Position numbers and translations under genes: made by a program. Source: WHSW01 sp036794585 (GTDB taxonomy: Bacteria; Actinomycetota; Thermoleophilia; Solirubrobacterales; 70-9). Taken from it: a stretch of DNA of 11,267 nucleotides. The stretch covers positions 1-11,267 of the forward strand of contig DAIRGH010000094.1 in the NCBI GenBank assembly GCA_036794585.1, read 5' to 3'. The notes under the pieces are model-generated. The model was not told the origin of the DNA. It made no database searches and saw only the letters and a program-made list of their open reading frames with translations. Below, one piece after another: positions 5,857 through 11,267 of the stretch (positions within the stretch are counted from its first letter, which is position 1; each line of letters opens with the position of its first letter).

Positions 5857-6969
5857 TCAGGCGGCCCGCACGGGAACCGTGTTGTGCGAGGCGCTCATCG
5901 ACTCGGTGCCGCCGAGCAGGCGCTTGAGCTCCTCCGGGATCGAGGCGCGCTGCTCGGCGAGCGAGCGCGTGATCTTGCCGGTCCGCACGAGCTGAGCCAG
6001 GTGGCCGTCCATGGTCTGCATGCCGGTCGAGCCCGAGGTCTGGATCGCGGAGTAGATCTGGTGGGTCTTGCCCTCGCGGATCAGGTTGCGGATCGCCGGC
6101 GTCGGCACCAACACCTCGGAGGCGACCACGCGCGCGGAGCCGTCGGCGGTCGGGATCAGCTGCTGGGTGACGATGCCCTGCAGGGCGATAGAGAGCTGCA
6201 TCCGCACCTGTTGCTGCTGATAAGGAGGAAAGACGTCGATCACGCGGTCGATCGTCTGCGCGGTCGACTGCGTGTGCAGGGTGGCGAAGACGAGGTGGCC
6301 GGTCTCGGCCGCGGTCAGGGCCGTCGAGATCGTCTCGAGGTCGCGCATCTCGCCGACGAGGATCACGTCGGGGTCCTCGCGCAGCGCCGACTTGAGCGCG
6401 CTGCCGAAGTCCTTGGCGTCGGCGCCGACCTCGCGCTGGTTGACCAGGCAGTTCTTGTGGCGGTGAAGGAACTCGATCGGGTCCTCGATCGTGAGGATGT
6501 GGTCGTGGCGCTCCTCGTTGATCATGTCGACCATCGAGGCGAGCGTGGTCGACTTGCCCGAGCCGGTCGGTCCGGTGACGAGCACGAACCCGCGCGGCTT
6601 GCGGGTGAAGTCTGTGAGCACCGCCGGCAGCCCGAGCGACTCCAGGGATTCGATCTTGTTCGGGATGTGGCGGAAGGCGGCGCTGATCGAGCCACGCTGA
6701 AAGAAGACGTTGACACGGAAGCGGGCGACGCTCGGAACCGAGTAGGCGAAGTCGAGCTGCTGCTCGTTCTCGAAGCGCTTGCGCTGCGAGTCATTGAGCA
6801 GCGAGTAGACGATCTCGCGGGTGTCGGTGTGCGTCAGCGGCTCGAAGCCCTCGATCGGCGTGATCTGGCCGCGCACGCGCATCGCCGGCGCGAACCCTGG
6901 GGAAAGGTGAACGTCCGATGCCCTGACCTCAACCATCTGGCTGAGAACCGCTGCGAAGTCGATGCTCAC
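5857..6969 (-). CDS. pilT: Type IV pilus retraction ATPase PilT
   Basis: A 370-residue hexameric AAA-like secretion ATPase that drives pilus retraction and twitching. Visible motifs: Asp box ITIEDPIEF (160-168), Walker A GPTGSGKST (133-141), Walker B DVILVGEMRD (201-210, catalytic Glu207), His box with His225 and His232, and the PilT-specific AIRNLIRE helix (292-299) that is needed for retraction in known PilT. No zinc tetracysteine is present, which separates it from PilB. GTG at 6969 is preceded by GAGGAG with a short spacer and gives the family start (IDFAAVLSQMVEVRASDVHL). The frame is open for another 73 codons upstream but that part is basic, low-complexity and overlaps the divergent small gene, so it is not used. 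It is followed by pilC in the same unit. Its own promoter is expected in 6970-7082. Confidence 0.96.
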   Translation of the reverse strand: MSIDFAAVLSQMVEVRASDVHLSPGFAPAMRVRGQITPIEGFEPLTHTDTREIVYSLLNDSQRKRFENEQQLDFAYSVPSVARFRVNVFFQRGSISAAFRHIPNKIESLESLGLPAVLTDFTRKPRGFVLVTGPTGSGKSTTLASMVDMINEERHDHILTIEDPIEFLHRHKNCLVNQREVGADAKDFGSALKSALREDPDVILVGEMRDLETISTALTAAETGHLVFATLHTQSTAQTIDRVIDVFPPYQQQQVRMQLSIALQGIVTQQLIPTADGSARVVASEVLVPTPAIRNLIREGKTHQIYSAIQTSGSTGMQTMDGHLAQLVRTGKITRSLAEQRASIPEELKRLLGGTESMSASHNTVPVRAA

Positions 6970-7082
6970 GTTCTCCTCTTCGTCACGCCTGCGGCGAACC
7001 TTGAGCGACGCACGGGCGCAACGCACGCTGCAGGCGACGTTCAAGGCAGGGAAAGGCGCCCCGGCGGCAGAAGCAAACGAGG
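6970..7082. promoter_or_regulatory. Divergent intergenic region between pilT and a small plus-strand gene
   Basis: 113 bp that must contain the pilT ribosome site (GAGGAG) and probably promoters for both directions. No strong -10 was found. CCTTGA (6999-7004) and TCAAGG (7041-7046) form an inverted repeat whose half-sites are 42 bp apart start to start, about four helical turns; this could be an operator pair but 6-bp matches also arise by chance. Minus-strand TTGAAC near 7038-7043 is a possible -35. Confidence 0.25.
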
Positions 7083-7412
7083 GTGTCGGGCACACAGCGT
7101 GAGCTGATGGGAGCGATCCTCGAGCGCGCAAACGTGCGCAGCGCGAGCTTTGACGACGCCAATCGCGTGGTCGCGGCCGGCTGCGCACACCTCGATTCGC
7201 GCCTGCTCACGCGCGAGCTGCTGACGGACCTGTCGATTCGCGGCTGGATCGAGCTCTGCGCGGATGGCCCGGACGGCGACGAGCTGCCGATCCCGCGGAT
7301 CCGCAGCGAGGCACAGTTCATCGAGCCCCGCAACTGGGCGCCGGACGAGCCGCCGACGCGCTACCGGCTGACCGCCAAGGGCCGCGCCCACATGGCCGGC
7401 ATGAGCGCGTAG
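7083..7412 (+). CDS. Small winged-helix-like hypothetical protein, antisense within the pil cluster
   Basis: A 109-residue soluble protein with no signal peptide. The N-terminal half is helical (QRELMGAILERA, FDDANRVVAAGCAHLDSRLLTRELLTDLSIRGWIEL in outline), followed by an acidic loop and then YRLTAKGRAHM, a typical wing-plus-C-terminal-helix ending of winged-helix DNA-binding proteins. A basic half and a matching recognition helix are only suggestive. GTG at 7083 is used; ATG at 7107 is an alternative, and neither has a good Shine-Dalgarno sequence. It is divergent from pilT and convergent with pilB, 7 bp apart at the stops, so it sits opposite to every pil gene. The minus-strand frames here look arginine-rich and unlike real proteins, which supports this strand. 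A local regulator of pilus genes is possible but unproven. Confidence 0.6.
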   Translation: MSGTQRELMGAILERANVRSASFDDANRVVAAGCAHLDSRLLTRELLTDLSIRGWIELCADGPDGDELPIPRIRSEAQFIEPRNWAPDEPPTRYRLTAKGRAHMAGMSA

Positions 7413-7426
7413 CGGGCGGCTAGCTC
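7403..7426. terminator. Small bulged stem-loop at the convergent ends of the small gene and pilB
   Basis: GAGC (7403-7406) pairs with GCTC (7423-7426), and TAGC (7410-7413) pairs with GCTA (7419-7422), with a 3-nt bulge and the loop GGGCG. Both stop codons (TAG on each strand) lie in the inner stem. It is short and lacks a U-tract, so a terminator role is weakly supported. Confidence 0.25.
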
Positions 7427-9210
7427 GCGACTCGCGCGACCTCGGCGATCGAGGTCACCCCGGACTTGACCTTCTCGAGGCCGTCCTCGTGCAGGGTCGC
7501 CATGCCCTCCTGGCGAGCGACCTCGGTGATCTGGGCCTCGGAGGCGCCGTCGACGGTCATCTCCTTGATCTTCTCGGTCATCTCCATCACCGAGAAGACC
7601 CCGATCCGGCCGCGGTAGCCGCTGCGGTTGCAGCGCTGACAGCCGACCGGCTCGTAGGCGTCGAGGTCTCCGCCGACGCGGAACCCGGCCTCCTCGAGCG
7701 CCTTCTGCGGAATCACCGCGCGCTTCTTGCAGTGGTCGCAGAGCTGGCGCGCCAGCCGCTGGGCGACCACGCATTCGATCGAGGACGCGGTGAGGAAGCT
7801 CTCGATCCCCATCTTGGTCAGCCGCGAGATCGTGCCCGGAGCGTCGTTGGTGTGCAGGGTCGAGAGCACCATGTGCCCCGTGAGCGCCGACTCGATCGCG
7901 ATCCGCGCCGTCTCGCCGTCGCGGATCTCGCCGACCATGATGATGTCGGGGTCCGCGCGCAGGATCGAGCGCAGCCCCGTGGCGAAGGTGAGCCCGGCCT
8001 TGCGGTTGACACCGATCTGGTTGACGCCGTCGATCCGGTACTCGACCGGGTCCTCGACCGTGATGATGTTCTTCTCGACCGCGTTCAGCGCCGCGAGCGC
8101 CGCGTAGAGCGTGGTCGACTTGCCCGAGCCGGTCGGGCCGGTGACGAGTACGGCGCCGTGGGACTTGGAGACCGACCCCTCGAAGACCTCGCGCCCGTGG
8201 CCGTCCATGCCGAGCTCGTCGAGCGTGCGCAGCGCCTGCTCCTTGTCGAGGATCCGGATCGTCAGCCCCTCGCCGCGCTGGGTCGGCAGGGTGACGATCC
8301 GCAGGTCGACCGGCCGGCCCTGCACGTTCACGCTTACGCGGCCGTCCTGCGGCACGCGCTTCTCGGCGATGTCGAGCTCGCTCATGATCTTCACCCGGGA
8401 GACGACGCCCGAGATCATCCGCTTCGGCACCCGCGCCGCCTCGTGCAGCACGCCGTCGACGCGGAAGCGCACCCGCATCTCCTCCTCGCCGGCCTCGAAG
8501 TGGATGTCCGACGCGCCCTCGGTCGCGGCCTGGCCGAGAATCGAGTAGACGAGCTTGATCACCGGCGCGTCGTCGGCCGACTCGCGCAGCTCGGTGACGT
8601 CGGAGAGCTCGGTCTCCTCGTCCTCCTCGACCGCCTCGGTGACGGCGGTCTCGAGCGAGTTGAGGCGCCGGACCAGCGATTCGATGTCCTCGGCCGCGGC
8701 GACCGCGACCTTGCAGTTGAGGCCGGTGATCATGTGGATGTCGTCGATCGCCAGCACGTTGGCAGGATCGGCGACCGCAACCAGCAGGGTCTTGGGGTCG
8801 ACGTAGCCGACCGGCACCGCCTGGTAGCGGCGCGCCGCGGCGACCGAGAGCAGGTTCGCCGCGCCCATGTCGACGTGGTAGGCGTTGAGGTCGACGTGGT
8901 CGAGGCCGTACCGCTCGGCGACGGCGCGCGAGAGCTGATCGGTGTCGATCACCTTGTTGTCGACGAGCAGCTCGTCGGGGGGCTTGCCGGCGGTCCGCGC
9001 TTCCTGGATCACCTCGTCGACCCGCTCCCGCGTCGCGTAGCCGAGCTCGACGACGACGTCGGTGAGGAACATCGAGGAGTTGCCGCGGCCGAGGGGAGGC
9101 GTCAGACCCGGGACGCCGGTCGGCTCGTCGCGCTCCAGCTCGGTCGCAAGCGCCTGGCTGGCGCCCGCCGAGACAGGTCGAAGGTGTCCGGGGCGCTTGT
9201 CGGTTGGCAT
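7420..9210 (-). CDS. pilB: Type IV pilus extension ATPase PilB (GspE/PulE family)
   Basis: A complete 596-residue motor that powers pilin polymerisation through PilC. Order: a variable N-terminus (1-46), a MshEN/T2SSE-N domain (about 48-185), an acidic linker (187-212), the N2 domain with SDIHFE (234-239), then the ATPase core. Core motifs are Walker A GPTGSGKST (358-366), Asp box ITVEDPVE (383-390), Walker B DIIMVGEIRD (422-431, Glu428) and His446/His453. A zinc tetracysteine follows: Cys491, Cys494, Cys524, Cys527. These cysteines and the long N-terminus mark PilB rather than PilT. ATG at 9210 comes immediately after the TAG of aroE (9213-9211), so translation is probably coupled. A Met at residue 47 is a possible shorter start. 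The MshEN motifs look degenerate for cyclic di-GMP binding. Confidence 0.96.
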   Translation of the reverse strand: MPTDKRPGHLRPVSAGASQALATELERDEPTGVPGLTPPLGRGNSSMFLTDVVVELGYATRERVDEVIQEARTAGKPPDELLVDNKVIDTDQLSRAVAERYGLDHVDLNAYHVDMGAANLLSVAAARRYQAVPVGYVDPKTLLVAVADPANVLAIDDIHMITGLNCKVAVAAAEDIESLVRRLNSLETAVTEAVEEDEETELSDVTELRESADDAPVIKLVYSILGQAATEGASDIHFEAGEEEMRVRFRVDGVLHEAARVPKRMISGVVSRVKIMSELDIAEKRVPQDGRVSVNVQGRPVDLRIVTLPTQRGEGLTIRILDKEQALRTLDELGMDGHGREVFEGSVSKSHGAVLVTGPTGSGKSTTLYAALAALNAVEKNIITVEDPVEYRIDGVNQIGVNRKAGLTFATGLRSILRADPDIIMVGEIRDGETARIAIESALTGHMVLSTLHTNDAPGTISRLTKMGIESFLTASSIECVVAQRLARQLCDHCKKRAVIPQKALEEAGFRVGGDLDAYEPVGCQRCNRSGYRGRIGVFSVMEMTEKIKEMTVDGASEAQITEVARQEGMATLHEDGLEKVKSGVTSIAEVARVAS

Positions 9211-10035
9211 CTAGTCTCTCTGGGCTTTGCGAGCCGCGGTTCGCATCGTCTCCAGTGGCGGGTCGAGCCCGGTCCAGATTCGAAGCGACGCGGCTCCCTG
9301 GTGGACGAGGATCTCGATGCCGTCCACGACCCGGGCGTCCCGGCTGCGCGCAGCCTGAACGAGCGGAGTCGGTGAACGTCCGTAGACCAAGTCCACGATG
9401 ACGTTTCGTTCATTGATCGCATCGGCAGGCACGGGAAGCGGCTTTAGGTTGGGCGTGTTCGCTGCCGCCGTGCCTGACGCCGCCTCGGACAATCCGACCG
9501 TGGTCGCATTGACCAGCATGTCGAACTCACCCGGGCGCTCGGCGTGGGCGATTTCAAGCTCGGCGGCCAGTGCCGCGGCGCGCTCGGGGGTGCGGTTCCA
9601 GACGCTCACCTGAGCGCCCTCCTCACGCAGCGCCCAGGCACAGGCGCGTCCCGCACCGCCGGCGCCCAGCACCAGCGCCCGCAGGCCTCGCGGGGGCACG
9701 GGCAGCGACGCGATCAGCCCGCTCGCGTCCGTGTTCTCGGCGGCGATCTGGCCACCCTCGAAGCGCAGCGTGTTCGCTGCGCCGATCGCGCTCGAGGCGG
9801 CCGAGGCGCGGTCGGCGACGACGAGCGCGGCGGGCTTGTGCGGCACCGTCACGTTGACGCCGGCAAACCCGCGCCCGGGCAGCCCGCGCACCAGCTCAGC
9901 GAACTCTCCGGGCGCGACCTCGATCGCCTCGTAGCTCCACTGCTCGCGGAGGCCGAGCTCCGCCAGCGCCGCGTTCTGCATCACCGGCGAAAGCGAGTGG
10001 GCTACGGGCTGGCCGAGGACGGCGAGCCGCGGCAC
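9211..10035 (-). CDS. aroE: Shikimate dehydrogenase (NADP+)
   Basis: A 274-residue enzyme reducing 3-dehydroshikimate to shikimate with NADPH in aromatic amino acid synthesis, cytoplasmic. Shikimate site: Ser14 and Ser16 (HSLSP), Lys67 (NVTVPHK, catalytic), Asn88 (GAANTL) and Asp103 (ENTDASG). Cofactor site: GAGGAG (124-129) and NRTPER (147-152), the NADP-specific NRTxxR motif. The NATPxGM motif is read here as NATTVGL and the DxxYxPxxTPLL motif as DLVYGRSPTPLV, mild variants of the family. GTG at 10035 gives a standard N-terminus (PRLAVLGQPVAHSLSP); GGGGA lies 7 nt upstream. The frame is open further upstream but that is a shadow of mltG. It lies 13 nt after mltG and touches pilB. Active enzyme is expected. 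Confidence 0.95.
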   Translation of the reverse strand: MPRLAVLGQPVAHSLSPVMQNAALAELGLREQWSYEAIEVAPGEFAELVRGLPGRGFAGVNVTVPHKPAALVVADRASAASSAIGAANTLRFEGGQIAAENTDASGLIASLPVPPRGLRALVLGAGGAGRACAWALREEGAQVSVWNRTPERAAALAAELEIAHAERPGEFDMLVNATTVGLSEAASGTAAANTPNLKPLPVPADAINERNVIVDLVYGRSPTPLVQAARSRDARVVDGIEILVHQGAASLRIWTGLDPPLETMRTAARKAQRD

Positions 10036-10052
10036 TAGTGAGTCCCCACTAG
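10035..10052 (-). promoter_or_regulatory. Hairpin at the mltG-aroE junction
   Basis: CTAGTG (10035-10040) and CACTAG (10047-10052) form a 6-bp stem with the loop AGTCCC (GGGACU in mRNA). The mltG UAG lies in one arm, the aroE GUG begins at the edge of the other, and the aroE Shine-Dalgarno GGGGA is mostly in the loop. It could tune re-initiation between the two genes; this is inferred from position. Confidence 0.3.
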
Positions 10053-11119
10053 CAGTCCGTGGGCGAGCCGCCCTGCTCCGCAAGCGCCTGCTGGTAGGCC
10101 GCCTCGGCCTCGTCGAACTCGGCCTGCGTTTCGACGAAGACGTGCTCGCCGCAGCTGCCGGGCTTGACCACGAAGAAGAAGACGTCGGACTTGGCAGGGT
10201 TGGCGGCGGCCTCGATCGAGGCCAGACCCGGATTACCGATCGGAGTCGGCGGCAGCCCTGCGTGGGTGCGGGTGTTGTACGGCGTGTCCGTGCTGAGACG
10301 GCTCTCGAGCAGCTGCTCGTCGTAGTTCTGATCCTCGTAGCGGATCGTCGCGTCGATGCCGAGTGGGGTCTGCCCCGCAAGCCGGTTGTAGATCACCGCG
10401 GCGGCGAGCCTGCGTTCGTCGGGCACCTGGATCTCGCGCTCGATCATCGAGGCGATCTTGAGCACGTCGTAGACGTTCAGGTTCTTCGACTTGGCATATG
10501 AGAGGTCGACCTCGGAGAGGTTGGCGCGAAACGCATCGAGCTGGCGCGCCACCAGATCCTTGACCGTGCCCTTCTTCGGCAGTCGATACGTGGCGGGGAA
10601 CAGGAACCCCTCGAGGTTCGGCGCGCCATCGGCTCCGTATTTAGCCGGCTTGAAGCCTTTGAACTCCTGGCTCGCGCGCTCGTAGTCGCCCTTCAGGCCC
10701 TCATCCTTGGCGAGCTCGGCGATCTGATGGCGGTCGAGGCCCTCCGGGATCAGCAGCTCCTGCTCCTTAGGGGGCTTGGGCGCTGCCGGCGCCGAATCGT
10801 CGCCGCCGTCGAGCACGCCCTTGACGGCCTTGGCGCCGAAGTAGACCAGCAGCACGGCCACGACGACCGCTCCGACCCCGAAGATCCTGCGCGCCATGAG
10901 AGCCCTGCCGGTCGGGGTCGACGTGCGCGGGCTCGCCGCCGGCTGCTGGGCTGCCGGCGTGCTCTCGGGCGATGGCTTCGGCTCGACGTCGCCGCCCTGC
11001 GCGCCCACCTTCTTGGCCAGCGACTGCTGGCGCTCGCGACGGCGCGCCTCGCGCTCGGCGCGCCGACGCTCGCGCTCCCGCGACGCCTCGTCCTCCTCGA
11101 ACGGGTCGTGCCACTCCAC
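10049..11119 (-). CDS. mltG: Endolytic murein transglycosylase MltG (YceG-like)
   Basis: A 356-residue membrane-anchored lytic enzyme that cuts nascent glycan strands and sets their length. Layout: a cytoplasmic, very charged N-terminus (EEDEASRERERRRAERE, Arg/Glu-rich helix at about 8-32), a Pro/Ser/Ala linker, one membrane helix (about 77-97), then the extracytoplasmic part with a LysM-like subdomain (LLIPEGLDRHQIAELAK) and the YceG catalytic domain. LEGFLFPATY (169-178) and IASMIEREI (222-230) are family motifs; Glu227 corresponds to the catalytic glutamate. The C-terminal HVFVETQAEFDEAEAAYQ matches the family end. GTG at 11119 shares one base with the TAG of ruvX, so the two are translationally coupled. 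The long cytoplasmic leader is common in actinobacteria and may bind a divisome or elongasome partner. Confidence 0.93.
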   Translation of the reverse strand: MEWHDPFEEDEASRERERRRAEREARRRERQQSLAKKVGAQGGDVEPKPSPESTPAAQQPAASPRTSTPTGRALMARRIFGVGAVVVAVLLVYFGAKAVKGVLDGGDDSAPAAPKPPKEQELLIPEGLDRHQIAELAKDEGLKGDYERASQEFKGFKPAKYGADGAPNLEGFLFPATYRLPKKGTVKDLVARQLDAFRANLSEVDLSYAKSKNLNVYDVLKIASMIEREIQVPDERRLAAAVIYNRLAGQTPLGIDATIRYEDQNYDEQLLESRLSTDTPYNTRTHAGLPPTPIGNPGLASIEAAANPAKSDVFFFVVKPGSCGEHVFVETQAEFDEAEAAYQQALAEQGGSPTDC

Positions 11120-11267
11120 TAGGCGTCGCCCCGAGACTGCAGATAGCTCTCCAGGAGGTGAGCCGCAGCCAGCGCGTCGGGCGGCGCGCTGGCGCCGCCA
11201 CGCGCGGTCTGCACCGCCATCCGCGTCGTCAGCCGTTCGTCGTAGGTCTCGACGGGCACCGCCGAGA
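11119..11267 (-). CDS. ruvX: RuvX/YqgF-type nuclease, C-terminal fragment (cut by window edge)
   Basis: The last 48 residues of the gene are visible, ending in TAG (11121-11119). The motif PVETYDERLTTRMA and the ending PDALAAAHLLESYLQ match the C-terminal region of RuvX/YqgF, a RNase H-fold nuclease of the Holliday-junction resolvase family linked to 16S rRNA 5'-end processing. The Asp in PDALAA is the conserved metal-binding residue of that family. Most of the protein, including the first acidic residues, lies beyond the right edge. ruvX directly before mltG and aroE is the known actinobacterial order, which supports the call. Confidence 0.88.
   Translation of the reverse strand, partial: SAVPVETYDERLTTRMAVQTARGGASAPPDALAAAHLLESYLQSRGDA

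Noticed and set aside
4603..7107. 834-codon plus-strand open frame opposite pilC and pilT
   Set aside because: It mirrors two certain genes in the opposite strand. Its product is a run of Asp/Arg/His/Leu without domains, which is typical of antisense frames in GC-rich coding DNA.
6970..7188. 73-codon N-terminal extension of PilT
   Set aside because: It is basic and low in complexity, unlike PilT, and overlaps the divergent small gene. GTG at 6969 has a good ribosome site and the family start.
7041..7391. Minus-strand frames opposite the small gene between pilB and pilT
   Set aside because: Their composition is Arg/Ala-rich without recognisable elements, whereas the plus-strand frame ends in a winged-helix-like motif. 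Some doubt remains.
7489..9375. 628-codon plus-strand open frame opposite pilB
   Set aside because: Same reason: an Asp/Arg/Val-rich shadow of a well-supported ATPase gene.
10036..10380. N-terminal extension of AroE into mltG
   Set aside because: Ser/Arg-rich shadow of the mltG end; GTG at 10035 matches the normal AroE start.
1..11267. CRISPR array, transposon, phage or toxin-antitoxin genes
   Set aside because: No spaced direct repeats, transposase motifs, integrase motifs or paired small toxin-like genes were seen on either strand.

Overview
High-GC, GTG-rich bacterial sequence. The run ruvX - mltG - aroE is a conserved actinobacterial order. Together with a type IV pilus (T4P) ATPase following aroE and the style of the membrane proteins, it points to a deep actinobacterial lineage such as Thermoleophilia/Solirubrobacterales. 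The lineage is inferred from gene order and protein character only; no search was run.

Layout, left to right. (1) 1-1049, plus strand: the C-terminal part of a membrane protein, probably a polytopic glycosyltransferase-like protein, with a large extracytoplasmic domain. It converges on a prepilin gene across a perfect 12-bp stem-loop. (2) 1098-1544, minus: a type IV prepilin (PilA-like). Its 221-bp upstream region holds a sigma-28-like promoter candidate, a nested stem-loop and a small hairpin covering the Shine-Dalgarno sequence. (3) 1766-2275, plus: a membrane-anchored, cupredoxin-like protein without copper ligands, overlapping tail-to-tail with the next gene. (4) 2197-4543, minus: a secreted beta-barrel-like protein (allene oxide cyclase/dirigent type), a UPF0104/LPG-synthase-TM-type membrane protein and an MBL-fold hydrolase; the last two overlap by GTGA. 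(5) 4609-6969, minus: pilC and pilT. (6) 7083-7412, plus: a small winged-helix-like gene lying antisense between pilT and pilB. (7) 7420-11267, minus: pilB, aroE, mltG and the 3' end of ruvX, packed so tightly that pilB begins directly after the aroE stop codon.

How the genes work together: PilB (extension ATPase), PilT (retraction ATPase), PilC (inner-membrane platform) and the prepilin form the core of a T4P machine. The alignment proteins PilM/N/O and the prepilin peptidase PilD are not in the window. PilB is physically tied to housekeeping genes for RNA/DNA processing (RuvX), peptidoglycan strand termination (MltG) and shikimate synthesis (AroE). The 2197-4543 cluster suggests envelope or lipid work, but its exact role is unknown.

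No rRNA, tRNA, CRISPR array, insertion sequence or phage gene was seen. The only gene-free stretch over 200 bases is 1545-1765, described under its features. I found no clear new defence or mobile system. The best leads are the structured pilin leader, the antisense winged-helix gene inside the pil cluster, and the barrel-protein/flippase-like/MBL cluster.
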